From positions 1 through 54,434 of the forward strand of contig CAJLYG010000002.1 in assembly GCA_905210845.1 (NCBI GenBank): a stretch of 54,434 bases of DNA, written 5' to 3'. The notes under the pieces were generated by a model that saw nothing but the letters and a program-made list of their open reading frames with translations, was not told where the DNA came from and made no database searches. Shown here one piece after another: positions 45,057 through 52,476 of the stretch (position 1 is its first letter; every line of letters starts with the position of its first letter). Origin of the DNA: an uncultured Prevotella sp. (lineage in GTDB: Bacteria; Bacteroidota; Bacteroidia; Bacteroidales; Bacteroidaceae). A program made the position numbers and the translations under genes.

Positions 45057-46028
45057 TTATTTTCCTATCATCTTCACCTGATTTCCCTCAATTTGATATT
45101 TGAAAGGAATAGAATAGGAAAGGTTTTCCAACACAGTATCTATACTCTCTGATCGTCTTACATCACCGGTATAAGTTGCCTCCTTATCAAGATGAGCAAT
45201 CGTTATCTTTACGTGATAGATTTTCTCAAGGACTGATGCTATCTCTGTAATTCTCATATTCACAAACGGTATCAGGTTGTTATGCCATACCGTGACTGAT
45301 GGAGCATATACCGTCTCGATCTCCATGGCTCCTGTTGACTTATCAAAGATAGCCTTTTGGTTCGGTTTCAGGGTAATCAGACCCTTTTGACGAAGGTTTT
45401 CCACCATCACCTTTCCTTCTTGAAGGGTTACCTCTTCACGGCCCCCCTTCACTTGGGTATTAAAATTAAATATAGTACCCAAGACACGAGTTTCCAAACA
45501 ATCTCCTTTCACCAGGAAAGGTCTCTTCTTGTCTTTTGTCACACGAAACAAAGCCTCACCCTCTAATTCAACCTTTCTTGTTTCTGTCCCAAAATCCATA
45601 GGATATTTCAAGCTTGATAACTTGTTTAGCCAAACATGGGTACCATCAGGGAGGGTAATTTCCTTCACCTGATTGGTACTGGCGATCTCCACCATACGTG
45701 TATCGCCCTGATAGTAGTAGATGAGCACGCCCATAAGGATAAGTCCAATGACAACAGCTGCATATCTCAGGACAGACTGGATATGTACGCGACGTCGTTC
45801 TTGCTTTTCCCGTGATAATTCCTGGAACAATCGGATCTCTGCTCGTTGTATTTTAGCTGGATCAGCATATGGGTTGTATTTACCAGCATAGTACATGTCT
45901 TCCACAGAAAATAGCCACTTAGCATTCTCCTCTGAACATTGAATCCAGCGATCTATCTCCTCAAATTCCTTAGTGCTACACCTGCCAAGCAGATAATCTT
46001 TTAATATTTTATCACTCAGTTGATCCAT
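45057..46028 (-). CDS. FecR-type anti-sigma factor
   Basis: 323 residues. An N-terminal cytoplasmic part (DQLSDKILKDYLLGRCSTKEFEEI), one membrane helix (AVVIGLILMGVLIYYYQG, about 90-108), a FecR domain (VKEITLPDGTHVWLNKLSSL) and a C-terminal DUF4974-type domain (FVNMRITEIASVLEKIYHVKI). It should hold the ECF sigma factor, encoded 27 bases upstream, until a signal arrives from a transducer. No TonB transducer with an STN domain is in the window. Confidence 0.88.
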   Translation of the reverse strand: MDQLSDKILKDYLLGRCSTKEFEEIDRWIQCSEENAKWLFSVEDMYYAGKYNPYADPAKIQRAEIRLFQELSREKQERRRVHIQSVLRYAAVVIGLILMGVLIYYYQGDTRMVEIASTNQVKEITLPDGTHVWLNKLSSLKYPMDFGTETRKVELEGEALFRVTKDKKRPFLVKGDCLETRVLGTIFNFNTQVKGGREEVTLQEGKVMVENLRQKGLITLKPNQKAIFDKSTGAMEIETVYAPSVTVWHNNLIPFVNMRITEIASVLEKIYHVKITIAHLDKEATYTGDVRRSESIDTVLENLSYSIPFKYQIEGNQVKMIGK

Positions 46029-46055
46029 AAAATAACCTCTTTATAGTTATAACAA

Positions 46056-46628
46056 TTAACAAGAGAAATGAACGTAGTGAAGAAATGCTAAAATCATGAT
46101 ATCAAGTATGACATCACCTAAATACCCTCTTAATATCTTCAATGCCTTATAAAGGTGAACTTCTACAGTACGGACTGAAATCCCCATCACATTCGCTATT
46201 TCCTTATTTTTCATGTCATGCATATAGCTCATAAGAAACACCTGGCGCATTTTATCTGGCAACAAAGCAACAGCAGCATCAATTTGCTTACGTAGTTCTG
46301 CATTCTCAATATTGGAAAGCACATCATTCAATTCTTCTCCATAATATTCTGCCTTACGCATAGCAATATCCAACACGGTTTTGGAATACCGATGAACAAC
46401 ATTCTTGTGCTTGATGAAATTCAACAGATTATTATATACCAACCTATAAAGATAGGCTGTTGCATGAGACTCATCTGAGATTTTATCCAGATGATTCCAT
46501 AAAGCGATAAAGGATTCCTGCATGACATCTTCAACGTCTTCCGCATCAATGAAACGCGACGCAAAAAATGCCATTTGGGGATATGTCTTTCGAAAATATA
46601 CCTTAAAATCCTTTTCTGTAAATAGCAT
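46056..46628 (-). CDS. ECF-type RNA polymerase sigma factor
   Basis: 190 residues from the ATG at 46628. Region 2 is visible in FIDAEDVEDVMQESFIALWN and region 4 in LPDKMRQVFLMSYMHDMKNK followed by VMGISVRTVEVHLYKALKIL. Longer starts at 46697 and 46781 lie upstream of a -7 element at 46659-46652, so the shorter start is chosen. It is the partner of the FecR protein. The C-terminal tail is hydrophobic. Confidence 0.85.
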   Translation of the reverse strand: MLFTEKDFKVYFRKTYPQMAFFASRFIDAEDVEDVMQESFIALWNHLDKISDESHATAYLYRLVYNNLLNFIKHKNVVHRYSKTVLDIAMRKAEYYGEELNDVLSNIENAELRKQIDAAVALLPDKMRQVFLMSYMHDMKNKEIANVMGISVRTVEVHLYKALKILRGYLGDVILDIMILAFLHYVHFSC

Positions 46629-46651
46629 GACGTACCAGATTATTTCACATG

Positions 46652-46659
46652 CAAAGGTA
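46652..46659 (-). promoter_or_regulatory. Sigma gene -7 element
   Basis: The minus strand reads TACCTTTG, about 24 bases before the ATG at 46628. No clear -33 is seen, so the gene may be weakly expressed or controlled. Confidence 0.45.
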
Positions 46660-46723
46660 ATCAAGTTTCTCAAATAATCATGACGAAAGAGGTACATTAT
46701 TTTTATATTTCTATAAAAAGTAC

Positions 46724-46741
46724 TATCTTTGCAATCGATTG
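46724..46741 (+). promoter_or_regulatory. serB promoter with CAATCGATTG palindrome
   Basis: TATCTTTG (46724-46731) is followed directly by the palindrome CAATCGATTG (46732-46741), as in the nan promoter, where two bases separate them. The leader then runs about 100 nt to the ATG at 46839. Confidence 0.5.
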
Positions 46742-46773
46742 GAACGTTTTCCGTCATACAAAATGATAGGATC

Positions 46774-46789
46774 GAGCCCACTTGGGCTC
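46774..46789 (+). other. Leader hairpin upstream of serB
   Basis: GAGCCC and GGGCTC pair around ACTT. It lies mid-leader with no T-run after it. It may influence translation or processing of serB; nothing more can be said. Confidence 0.4.
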
Positions 46790-46838
46790 TACCTTGCCGT
46801 GAAAAGGTGTGCGAAAGTAAACATTAAATCAAGACCGC

Positions 46839-48083
46839 ATGGAACCAACGACGAACAAGAAAGAACAGATACTAATCAGCATCACAGGCTTAGACCGTCC
46901 GGGACTTACTGCTTCTGTCATGGAAATCCTGGCTAAATACGATACGCAAATTTTAGATATTGGTCAGGCAGACATCCATAGTACACTGTCGCTCGGAATT
47001 CTTATCCGAATCGAGGAGCACAACTCTGGACAAGTCATGAAAGAGTTGTTGTTCAAAGCAACAGAGTTAAGCGTCAATATCGGATTTCAACCCGTTTCTG
47101 ATGACAAATACGAAGACTGGGTTAGTCGACAAGGCAAGAACCGATATATTCTCACTATTATTGGACGAACGCTTACTGCCAAGCAAATTGAGGCTGCTAC
47201 GAAAGTCATTGCCCAGCAGGGACTGAACATAGATTCCATCTTACGCCTCACCGGTCGCCAGAGCATCCGCAAACCCATCAAGAATGTACGCGCTTGTATC
47301 GAGTTCTCCTTACGTGGAACGCCAAAAGACCGGGCACAACTACAAGAAGAGCTGATGAAAATGGCATCAGACATGGATATCGATTTCTCATTTCAGAAAG
47401 ACGACATGTATCGTCGCATGCGCCGACTGATTTGTTTCGATATGGATTCTACGCTAATACAGACAGAATGTATTGATGAACTGGCAAAACGCGCAGGCGT
47501 GGGTGAGGAAGTAAGTGCCATCACAGCCAGTGCCATGCGTGGCGAGATTGATTTTAAGGAAAGCTTTACCCGCCGTGTGGCTTTATTGAAAGGACTTGAT
47601 GTCAGCGTCATGAAAGACATCGCAGAGCACTTGCCGATTACAGAAGGTGCTGACCGTCTGATGTCTGTATTGAAGAGATGTGGATATAAAATTGCCATTT
47701 TAAGTGGAGGCTTTACCTATTTCGGAGAATATCTGCAGCACCGCTATGGCATTGACTATGTCTATGCCAACGAACTGGAGATAGATGACAATGGCAAGCT
47801 GACAGGACATTATGTTGGCGAGATTGTAGATGGTCATAGAAAAGCTGAATTACTGAAATTAATTGCACAAGTAGAAAAAGTAAACCTGGCACAGACCATA
47901 GCCGTTGGTGATGGGGCCAATGACCTGCCTATGATCAGCGAGGCTGGTCTGGGTATCGCTTTCCATGCCAAACCCAGAGTTGTAGCCAATGCAAAACAGT
48001 CGATTAATACACTTGGGCTTGACGGCGTTCTCTACTTCCTCGGATTCAAGGATAGCTATTTAGGTGAACAAGGAAAGTTCTAA
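46839..48083 (+). CDS. serB: Phosphoserine phosphatase with ACT domains
   Basis: 414 residues. Two N-terminal ACT-like domains (LISITGLDRPGLTASVMEIL, ILTIIGRTLTAKQIEAAT) precede a HAD phosphatase. CFDMDSTLIQTE gives the nucleophile DxDST, LSGGFTYF motif II, and AVGDGANDLPMI motif IV. It makes serine in the last step of the phosphorylated pathway. The ACT part is probably a serine sensor. Confidence 0.93.
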   Translation: MEPTTNKKEQILISITGLDRPGLTASVMEILAKYDTQILDIGQADIHSTLSLGILIRIEEHNSGQVMKELLFKATELSVNIGFQPVSDDKYEDWVSRQGKNRYILTIIGRTLTAKQIEAATKVIAQQGLNIDSILRLTGRQSIRKPIKNVRACIEFSLRGTPKDRAQLQEELMKMASDMDIDFSFQKDDMYRRMRRLICFDMDSTLIQTECIDELAKRAGVGEEVSAITASAMRGEIDFKESFTRRVALLKGLDVSVMKDIAEHLPITEGADRLMSVLKRCGYKIAILSGGFTYFGEYLQHRYGIDYVYANELEIDDNGKLTGHYVGEIVDGHRKAELLKLIAQVEKVNLAQTIAVGDGANDLPMISEAGLGIAFHAKPRVVANAKQSINTLGLDGVLYFLGFKDSYLGEQGKF

Positions 48084-48120
48084 AATCAAAAAAGCAGCTA
48101 TTAGGCTGCCTTTCTTGATT
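48084..48120. terminator. serB terminator (possibly bidirectional)
   Basis: AATCAA...AGCAGC (48085-48099) and GGCTGC...TTGATT (48104-48120) pair in a long stem with T's on the plus side (TTTCTT) and A's before it. The minus-strand 37-aa ORF ends at 48172, so it may serve it as well. Confidence 0.75.
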
Positions 48121-48171
48121 GATTGTCAGTGGAAGCATAAAGCTGGTCAATACGACCCGCATCTCTTCACG

Positions 48172-48285
48172 CTAATTGTACCAGATCTCTCCACCTAAAA
48201 CCTGTACGTCATCATCTGTATCCTTCACATTGATAGTCACATCTTTGTAGATACCTTCTTTAATTTTGTTGATATTCGTACGCAT
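48172..48285 (-). CDS. 37-residue acidic protein, unrecognised
   Basis: ATG at 48285-48283, stop at 48174-48172. The residues run MRTNINKIKEGIYKDVTINV, then KDTDDDVQVLGGEIWYN. The alternating hydrophobic strands, the DTDDD turn and the GGEIWYN ending look like a compact fold rather than random sequence. A promoter with TTG and TAAATTTG and a 19-bp spacer precedes it, and a stem follows. I do not recognise a family. Homologues would settle whether it is real. Confidence 0.5.
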   Translation of the reverse strand: MRTNINKIKEGIYKDVTINVKDTDDDVQVLGGEIWYN

Positions 48286-48327
48286 GATAGTCTATGATTA
48301 AATTGTAGTTGATAATTCTTTTCACCG

Positions 48328-48357
48328 CAAATTTAATAAAGACTTTTATCATGTGCA
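48328..48357 (-). promoter_or_regulatory. Promoter of the 37-residue ORF
   Basis: Minus strand TTG (48357-48355), 19 bp, then TAAATTTG (48335-48328). The leader to the ATG at 48285 is about 40 nt. Confidence 0.65.
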
Positions 48358-48390
48358 ATACTTATGGTAATATTTTTTGAAGTTTTAATC

Positions 48391-49503
48391 TTATTTAGCC
48401 ATTTGATATATCTGGCACCCTGCTTGTAAAAATGCACCAACGCCATAAGTCTCTGTCATGTCACGAGTAACCTTCTTAGGATCTGCGCCAATAGGTTGAA
48501 CGTATCCGAGCTTTCCATTACTCTCTACAGCCTTCAGCATTCCCTGCCAGCCCTTGATGATCGCCGACTGGAACTTTCCTTTGTCCAATAAGCCTTGGTT
48601 GACCCCGTAAGCTAACGCATAAGTAATAAATCCTGTTGCACTGGTCTCCGGAGACGGGTATGAGTCAGGGTCCAACAGGCTGGCATGCCAATATCCATCC
48701 GCGCATTGCAATTCAGCCAAACGGGTGCAGTTTTCTACGAACAAGTCTTCGTAGAACTTACGGTTCTTGTCTCCTCTTGGAAGAATTCTCAACAAGTTTG
48801 CCAAGCCGGCAGCAACCCAGCCGGCACCACGTCCCCAGAAAATTTTCTTACCATTTGCTTCTTTTTGTCCGATATAGCGTACGTCTCGATAGAATAAGTG
48901 CTCGCCTTTATCATAAAGAAGCTCCGATGTTGCCTTCCATTCCTTGTTCATAAAGTCGATATATTTCTTATCACCGGTCAAGGCATACATCTTGGCATAT
49001 ACAGGAGGAGCCATAAACAACGCATCGCACCACGACCATCGGTCAAGTGACCGTGGATTATTATATGCCAATTGCATCGTACTAACAGAAGGATGAGATA
49101 CTACCCAATCGGTCCGTGCCTGAACAGGCCAAAGCATAGTTGGATCCTTGTATTTCTGATAGAGATCTATCCAAGTCTGGCAGACCGCAAGATCATCGGC
49201 ATGATACATTCTCTTCCCCGGCTCATAAGCATTTCTCCTTCCAATCTTACGCAACCATTGGAAATAGTAATCATACTGGTCCACCTGTTCACTAAGTTCA
49301 GCCCAGTCTGTCATCCCCACGAATAACGCGCCATTTGTCCAATCAAGATCTTCATGAAGCTGATGAGTGTCATATTCTTTGATTTGCCAATCGGCTACTT
49401 TTCTCATCATGTTTTTAGTTTGCACCTTTGTGAAAGGTATTTGCGCCATCAAGGCTGTGGGAAGTGCACACAGCAGAATCCCAAGTAATGAAGTTCTTTT
49501 CAT
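48391..49503 (-). CDS. Glycoside hydrolase family 105/88 (unsaturated uronyl hydrolase-like)
   Basis: 370 residues with a signal peptide ending ALMAQ. The (alpha/alpha)6 barrel is recognisable from WTNGALFVGMTDWAEL, MYHADDLAVCQTW, WCDALFMAPPVYAKMY, FWGRGAGWVAAGLANLL and SPETSATGFITYALA. Such enzymes remove unsaturated uronic acids from the ends of lyase products. It lies between the GH89 gene (same strand, 25 bases upstream) and the 37-residue ORF. Confidence 0.88.
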   Translation of the reverse strand: MKRTSLLGILLCALPTALMAQIPFTKVQTKNMMRKVADWQIKEYDTHQLHEDLDWTNGALFVGMTDWAELSEQVDQYDYYFQWLRKIGRRNAYEPGKRMYHADDLAVCQTWIDLYQKYKDPTMLWPVQARTDWVVSHPSVSTMQLAYNNPRSLDRWSWCDALFMAPPVYAKMYALTGDKKYIDFMNKEWKATSELLYDKGEHLFYRDVRYIGQKEANGKKIFWGRGAGWVAAGLANLLRILPRGDKNRKFYEDLFVENCTRLAELQCADGYWHASLLDPDSYPSPETSATGFITYALAYGVNQGLLDKGKFQSAIIKGWQGMLKAVESNGKLGYVQPIGADPKKVTRDMTETYGVGAFLQAGCQIYQMAK

Positions 49504-49528
49504 AATTTTGATTTGTTTTTATTAACGA

Positions 49529-51622
49529 TCAACGACTTTTCTCTCTTGTCCAAGGTTCTTCAATCGAATAGAAATCAATCTTGGGAACCTGTCTCCCCAC
49601 TAATCCGGCCATTTGGCTATCTATCCATACCTTCCATCGCTTATAATAGAAGTTACGCAAGATACCCGCCCATTCTTTATGTGCGTAATCGTGCAGTCCT
49701 CCCTCATCAGCCGCCACACGATTGCCCCAAACAGTAATCTGGGTTCGTGCATTCCACTCATAAAGATCCTGCTCTGCTTCCGTCTGCCCCAGATTTCTTG
49801 CCATCTTGATCCAAGTATTGACATGAAACGCAGGATGTGACGCCAACAGGCTATCTTGTGTCAAGATTAAATTCAGGAATGCCGTGGAACGTTGCCGGAA
49901 TCTATATAGATCTCTATTATTCAATGCCAAGATCATCTTTTGATAAAGCTTCCATCCTCTCTCTGCATTTGCCTGACGCATGATATCGATCAGATCATAA
50001 TGATAGTTCTTATTCTCCGCAAAGCGATCCTTTGCCTTTGCGAAAAGCTGAGCAGCCAGAATCAGATCGTCCGGATCATAATAACGTTCACTACCTGCCC
50101 AGGAAGACACGCTCTCTATATGACGACTCGGTCGAGCACAGAAGATGGACTCTACCGTGCCCTGACGAGGTACCTTACAATTATAAGATGTTGACCCCAA
50201 GATTTTCCATGCTGCTGAGATGTCCGCATCTGCATGGCCATAGCGAGCCTTGATGTAATTCTCTATCCACTCTTCTTTTGAAAACGAATGCTGGCGCCAT
50301 GGCAACTCACAAAGAAGCTCATACATGACAGGATTATTCTCAAATCCTTCCATAGTCAGACCTACTCCCTCCAACGTTCTTCCGAAGGAAGACTTCCGAG
50401 CCTGATAATAACCATTTATCAACCAATCCATCCTTCCGAATAGCCCCACATTCCCGCCAAAGTTTAGCAACATACAATAAAGCCATTGCTTGTCACCATA
50501 TCCATTCTTATAGACGTGGGTAGAAGCCTCATCCTTCCAGTCAGGGACAGTCTCCGCATCCAAGTATAAGATCAACAAGTCCTTGAAAGGAATATTCTCT
50601 ATCATTTTCCTACGTGGATTTGCTTGCCAAGCCTGCATCACCCATACCGCCTTCGGATTTTCAGATTTCATGGCTTTCCAAATTGCCTTTCCTGCAGCAT
50701 TCAAGTCTACGCCCTGAGTTTTTCCTCCTTCATGGAAAGGATCCATGCTATAGAAATCTGCCTTACCAAACAGTTTTTCCTGTTCTTTATAATACAATCG
50801 GGCAATCTCTGGAAAGCGCTGGTCTGTAGGCTGCAAAAAGGCAGGGCGCGCAAACGAGCACCATGTTCCTGGATCCTGTACATTTAGCCCCACTTTCTCT
50901 TTTGCATTATGAGGTACCATGCCCGAATACCCGGGGAACACAAGATGAATGCCGATTTCCTTCATCCGCTTCACAATTTTCTTTTGCAAAGTTTCTGAGT
51001 GGCGGTACCAGTTATCAGGATTTGGACCGCCCCATCCCTCCAGATTATTCATCAACCACCAGGCCTGGAAACCAGGTCCCGCAACAAACTGGCTGATTTC
51101 CTCTTTCGAATAACCTAATCTTTCTAATACATGATACCAAACTACATCCGTGCCCACAATGTCAAGCGGAAGATTAATTCCATGCAATGCCATCCAGTCA
51201 ATCTCTTCCTCCCAACGCGTCCAATCCCAGAAAGCCATGGAATAAGAGAAAGTGCAATAATTGAGATAGTATCTGTATTTCATGTTTGTTGTATGCCGTT
51301 CCTTTTTCTGGACGACTGGCAGCAAGGATGGCAATTTTGCATGCATATTGTTCCAAGTCAAATGGATACCCGCATAATATTTCAGATACCAGTTGATGCC
51401 AGTAGCAAGACTTACATAATTATTCCCTCTTACTACCACTTTGTCCTTGTTCTGATCCAGTTCGAAGAAATCATTTCCTTCTTCTGTTTTCTGAATCACA
51501 AGCTCGAATTTCTTTGAAGCCCCCTTATCTATACGATCCAACAGGGCATAAACAGGGTTATCTGCACCCATATTTAAGGCGCAGCATAAAAAAGCCACTA
51601 TGATTCCAGTCCTTTTTCTCAT
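49529..51622 (-). CDS. Alpha-N-acetylglucosaminidase, GH89
   Basis: 697 residues with a signal peptide. RYYLNYCTFSYSMAFWDWTR, DWMALHGINLPLDIVGTDVVW and WWLMNNLEGWGGPNPDNWY are the GH89 hallmarks; the last includes the likely acid Glu, as in human NAGLU. It removes terminal alpha-linked GlcNAc, as found in heparan sulfate fragments and some mucins. It shares a strand with the GH105 gene, an arrangement that fits glycosaminoglycan or mucin breakdown, and sulfatases lie nearby. Confidence 0.9.
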   Translation of the reverse strand: MRKRTGIIVAFLCCALNMGADNPVYALLDRIDKGASKKFELVIQKTEEGNDFFELDQNKDKVVVRGNNYVSLATGINWYLKYYAGIHLTWNNMHAKLPSLLPVVQKKERHTTNMKYRYYLNYCTFSYSMAFWDWTRWEEEIDWMALHGINLPLDIVGTDVVWYHVLERLGYSKEEISQFVAGPGFQAWWLMNNLEGWGGPNPDNWYRHSETLQKKIVKRMKEIGIHLVFPGYSGMVPHNAKEKVGLNVQDPGTWCSFARPAFLQPTDQRFPEIARLYYKEQEKLFGKADFYSMDPFHEGGKTQGVDLNAAGKAIWKAMKSENPKAVWVMQAWQANPRRKMIENIPFKDLLILYLDAETVPDWKDEASTHVYKNGYGDKQWLYCMLLNFGGNVGLFGRMDWLINGYYQARKSSFGRTLEGVGLTMEGFENNPVMYELLCELPWRQHSFSKEEWIENYIKARYGHADADISAAWKILGSTSYNCKVPRQGTVESIFCARPSRHIESVSSWAGSERYYDPDDLILAAQLFAKAKDRFAENKNYHYDLIDIMRQANAERGWKLYQKMILALNNRDLYRFRQRSTAFLNLILTQDSLLASHPAFHVNTWIKMARNLGQTEAEQDLYEWNARTQITVWGNRVAADEGGLHDYAHKEWAGILRNFYYKRWKVWIDSQMAGLVGRQVPKIDFYSIEEPWTREKSR

Positions 51623-51739
51623 TACTTTAGTATCAATAGATTTATCACATCAGTTAGTCATTCGTATTCACAGGGCAAATTTAGATAAAATTTCCGAAAA
51701 AAACTCGGTTAAAGAGAATAACTCGCTCTAAATTGGACT

Positions 51740-51847
51740 TTGATTGAAAATCAAGAAGTTGGGCGTTTACCTATATTGTATAGGTAACAATATGGAAACG
51801 AGCGGACTTCTGCTCGTTTCTGTATTTTGCAATATGCAAAGAACGCC
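51740..51847 (-). ncRNA. Structured leader upstream of GH89 (cloverleaf-like)
   Basis: Four inverted repeats nest together. GGCGTT (51762-51767) pairs with AACGCC (51842-51847), enclosing TACCTATA/TATAGGTA (51768-51775 and 51779-51786), GAAACGAGC/GCTCGTTTC (51795-51803 and 51812-51820) and TTTGCA/TGCAAA (51826-51831 and 51835-51840). A fifth stem, TTGATT/AATCAA (51740-51754), follows. A minus-strand -7 element (51867-51860) would place the whole element at the start of the GH89 message. Known families could not be recognised. Confidence 0.55.
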
Positions 51848-51859
51848 TCAATTCGGGGA

Positions 51860-51867
51860 CAAAGATA
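51860..51867 (-). promoter_or_regulatory. GH89 gene -7 element
   Basis: The minus strand reads TATCTTTG, about 240 bases before the ATG at 51622. The -33 position is poor (ATGG). Confidence 0.45.
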
Positions 51868-52291
51868 CGATATTTTTCTTAATATCCCATAATTTGCAAG
51901 AAGAGAAATATAGAAATTAGGACTTTTTTACATGAAATCTCAAACTTGTGAACATAACCCCATCATAAAATGAATAGCAAGTATTCCTGCTGAGTTTATC
52001 AAATCAGGGCCATTGTTGTTGATGACGACTCTACCATCAGCTCATATATACCTTTCCGACACAAGCATATAGTGTTTTCATTTGTACCCCGAGTGTGTAC
52101 AGTTTCAAACCATGATTTACATTCTAACATAAGAAACTGAAGCCGTGACCATTTGTGTATTTTTGCCAAACTAACTCCAGTATATACAACAGATGTAAAA
52201 GATTTCTGCAAAATCGACCGAAATCATAAGAAAAAAACACCAAACCAGCAAATTTCTTAAAGATTATATCTGTTTATTAAGATTATTTTTG
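51868..52291. other. Stretch without a convincing gene
   Basis: A 70-codon minus-strand frame (52211-51999) begins MQKSFTSVVYTGVSLAKIHK but shows no recognisable motif. I see no other gene. The composition is AT-rich. Confidence 0.35.
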
Positions 52292-52386
52292 TATATTTGC
52301 AGCATTATTTTGGTGGTAAAGCCTGTTGGCCTGCCACGTGACAATAGGACTTTACGGAGCAGCCTATATCACAATTCTTCTCCGTA
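52292..52386 (+). promoter_or_regulatory. Promoter and leader of the surface protein
   Basis: TATATTTG at 52292-52299 gives a leader of about 170 nt. TACGGAG (52353-52359) and CTCCGTA (52380-52386) can pair within it, around a 20-nt loop. Confidence 0.5.
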
Positions 52387-52476
52387 GTAACAGTCCGTTC
52401 TCTCTCTCACTGGTCTCTCCCTGCGCGGCAGAGGCATACGTTTTTATATTTTTCAAACACTCCAAATTGACAGCGC

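Noticed and set aside
46629..46781. Longer N-terminus for the sigma factor
   Set aside because: A -7 element lies within it and the sequence has no sigma-factor features.
49940..51517. Several plus-strand frames over the GH89 gene
   Set aside because: They are shadows of a well supported minus-strand enzyme.
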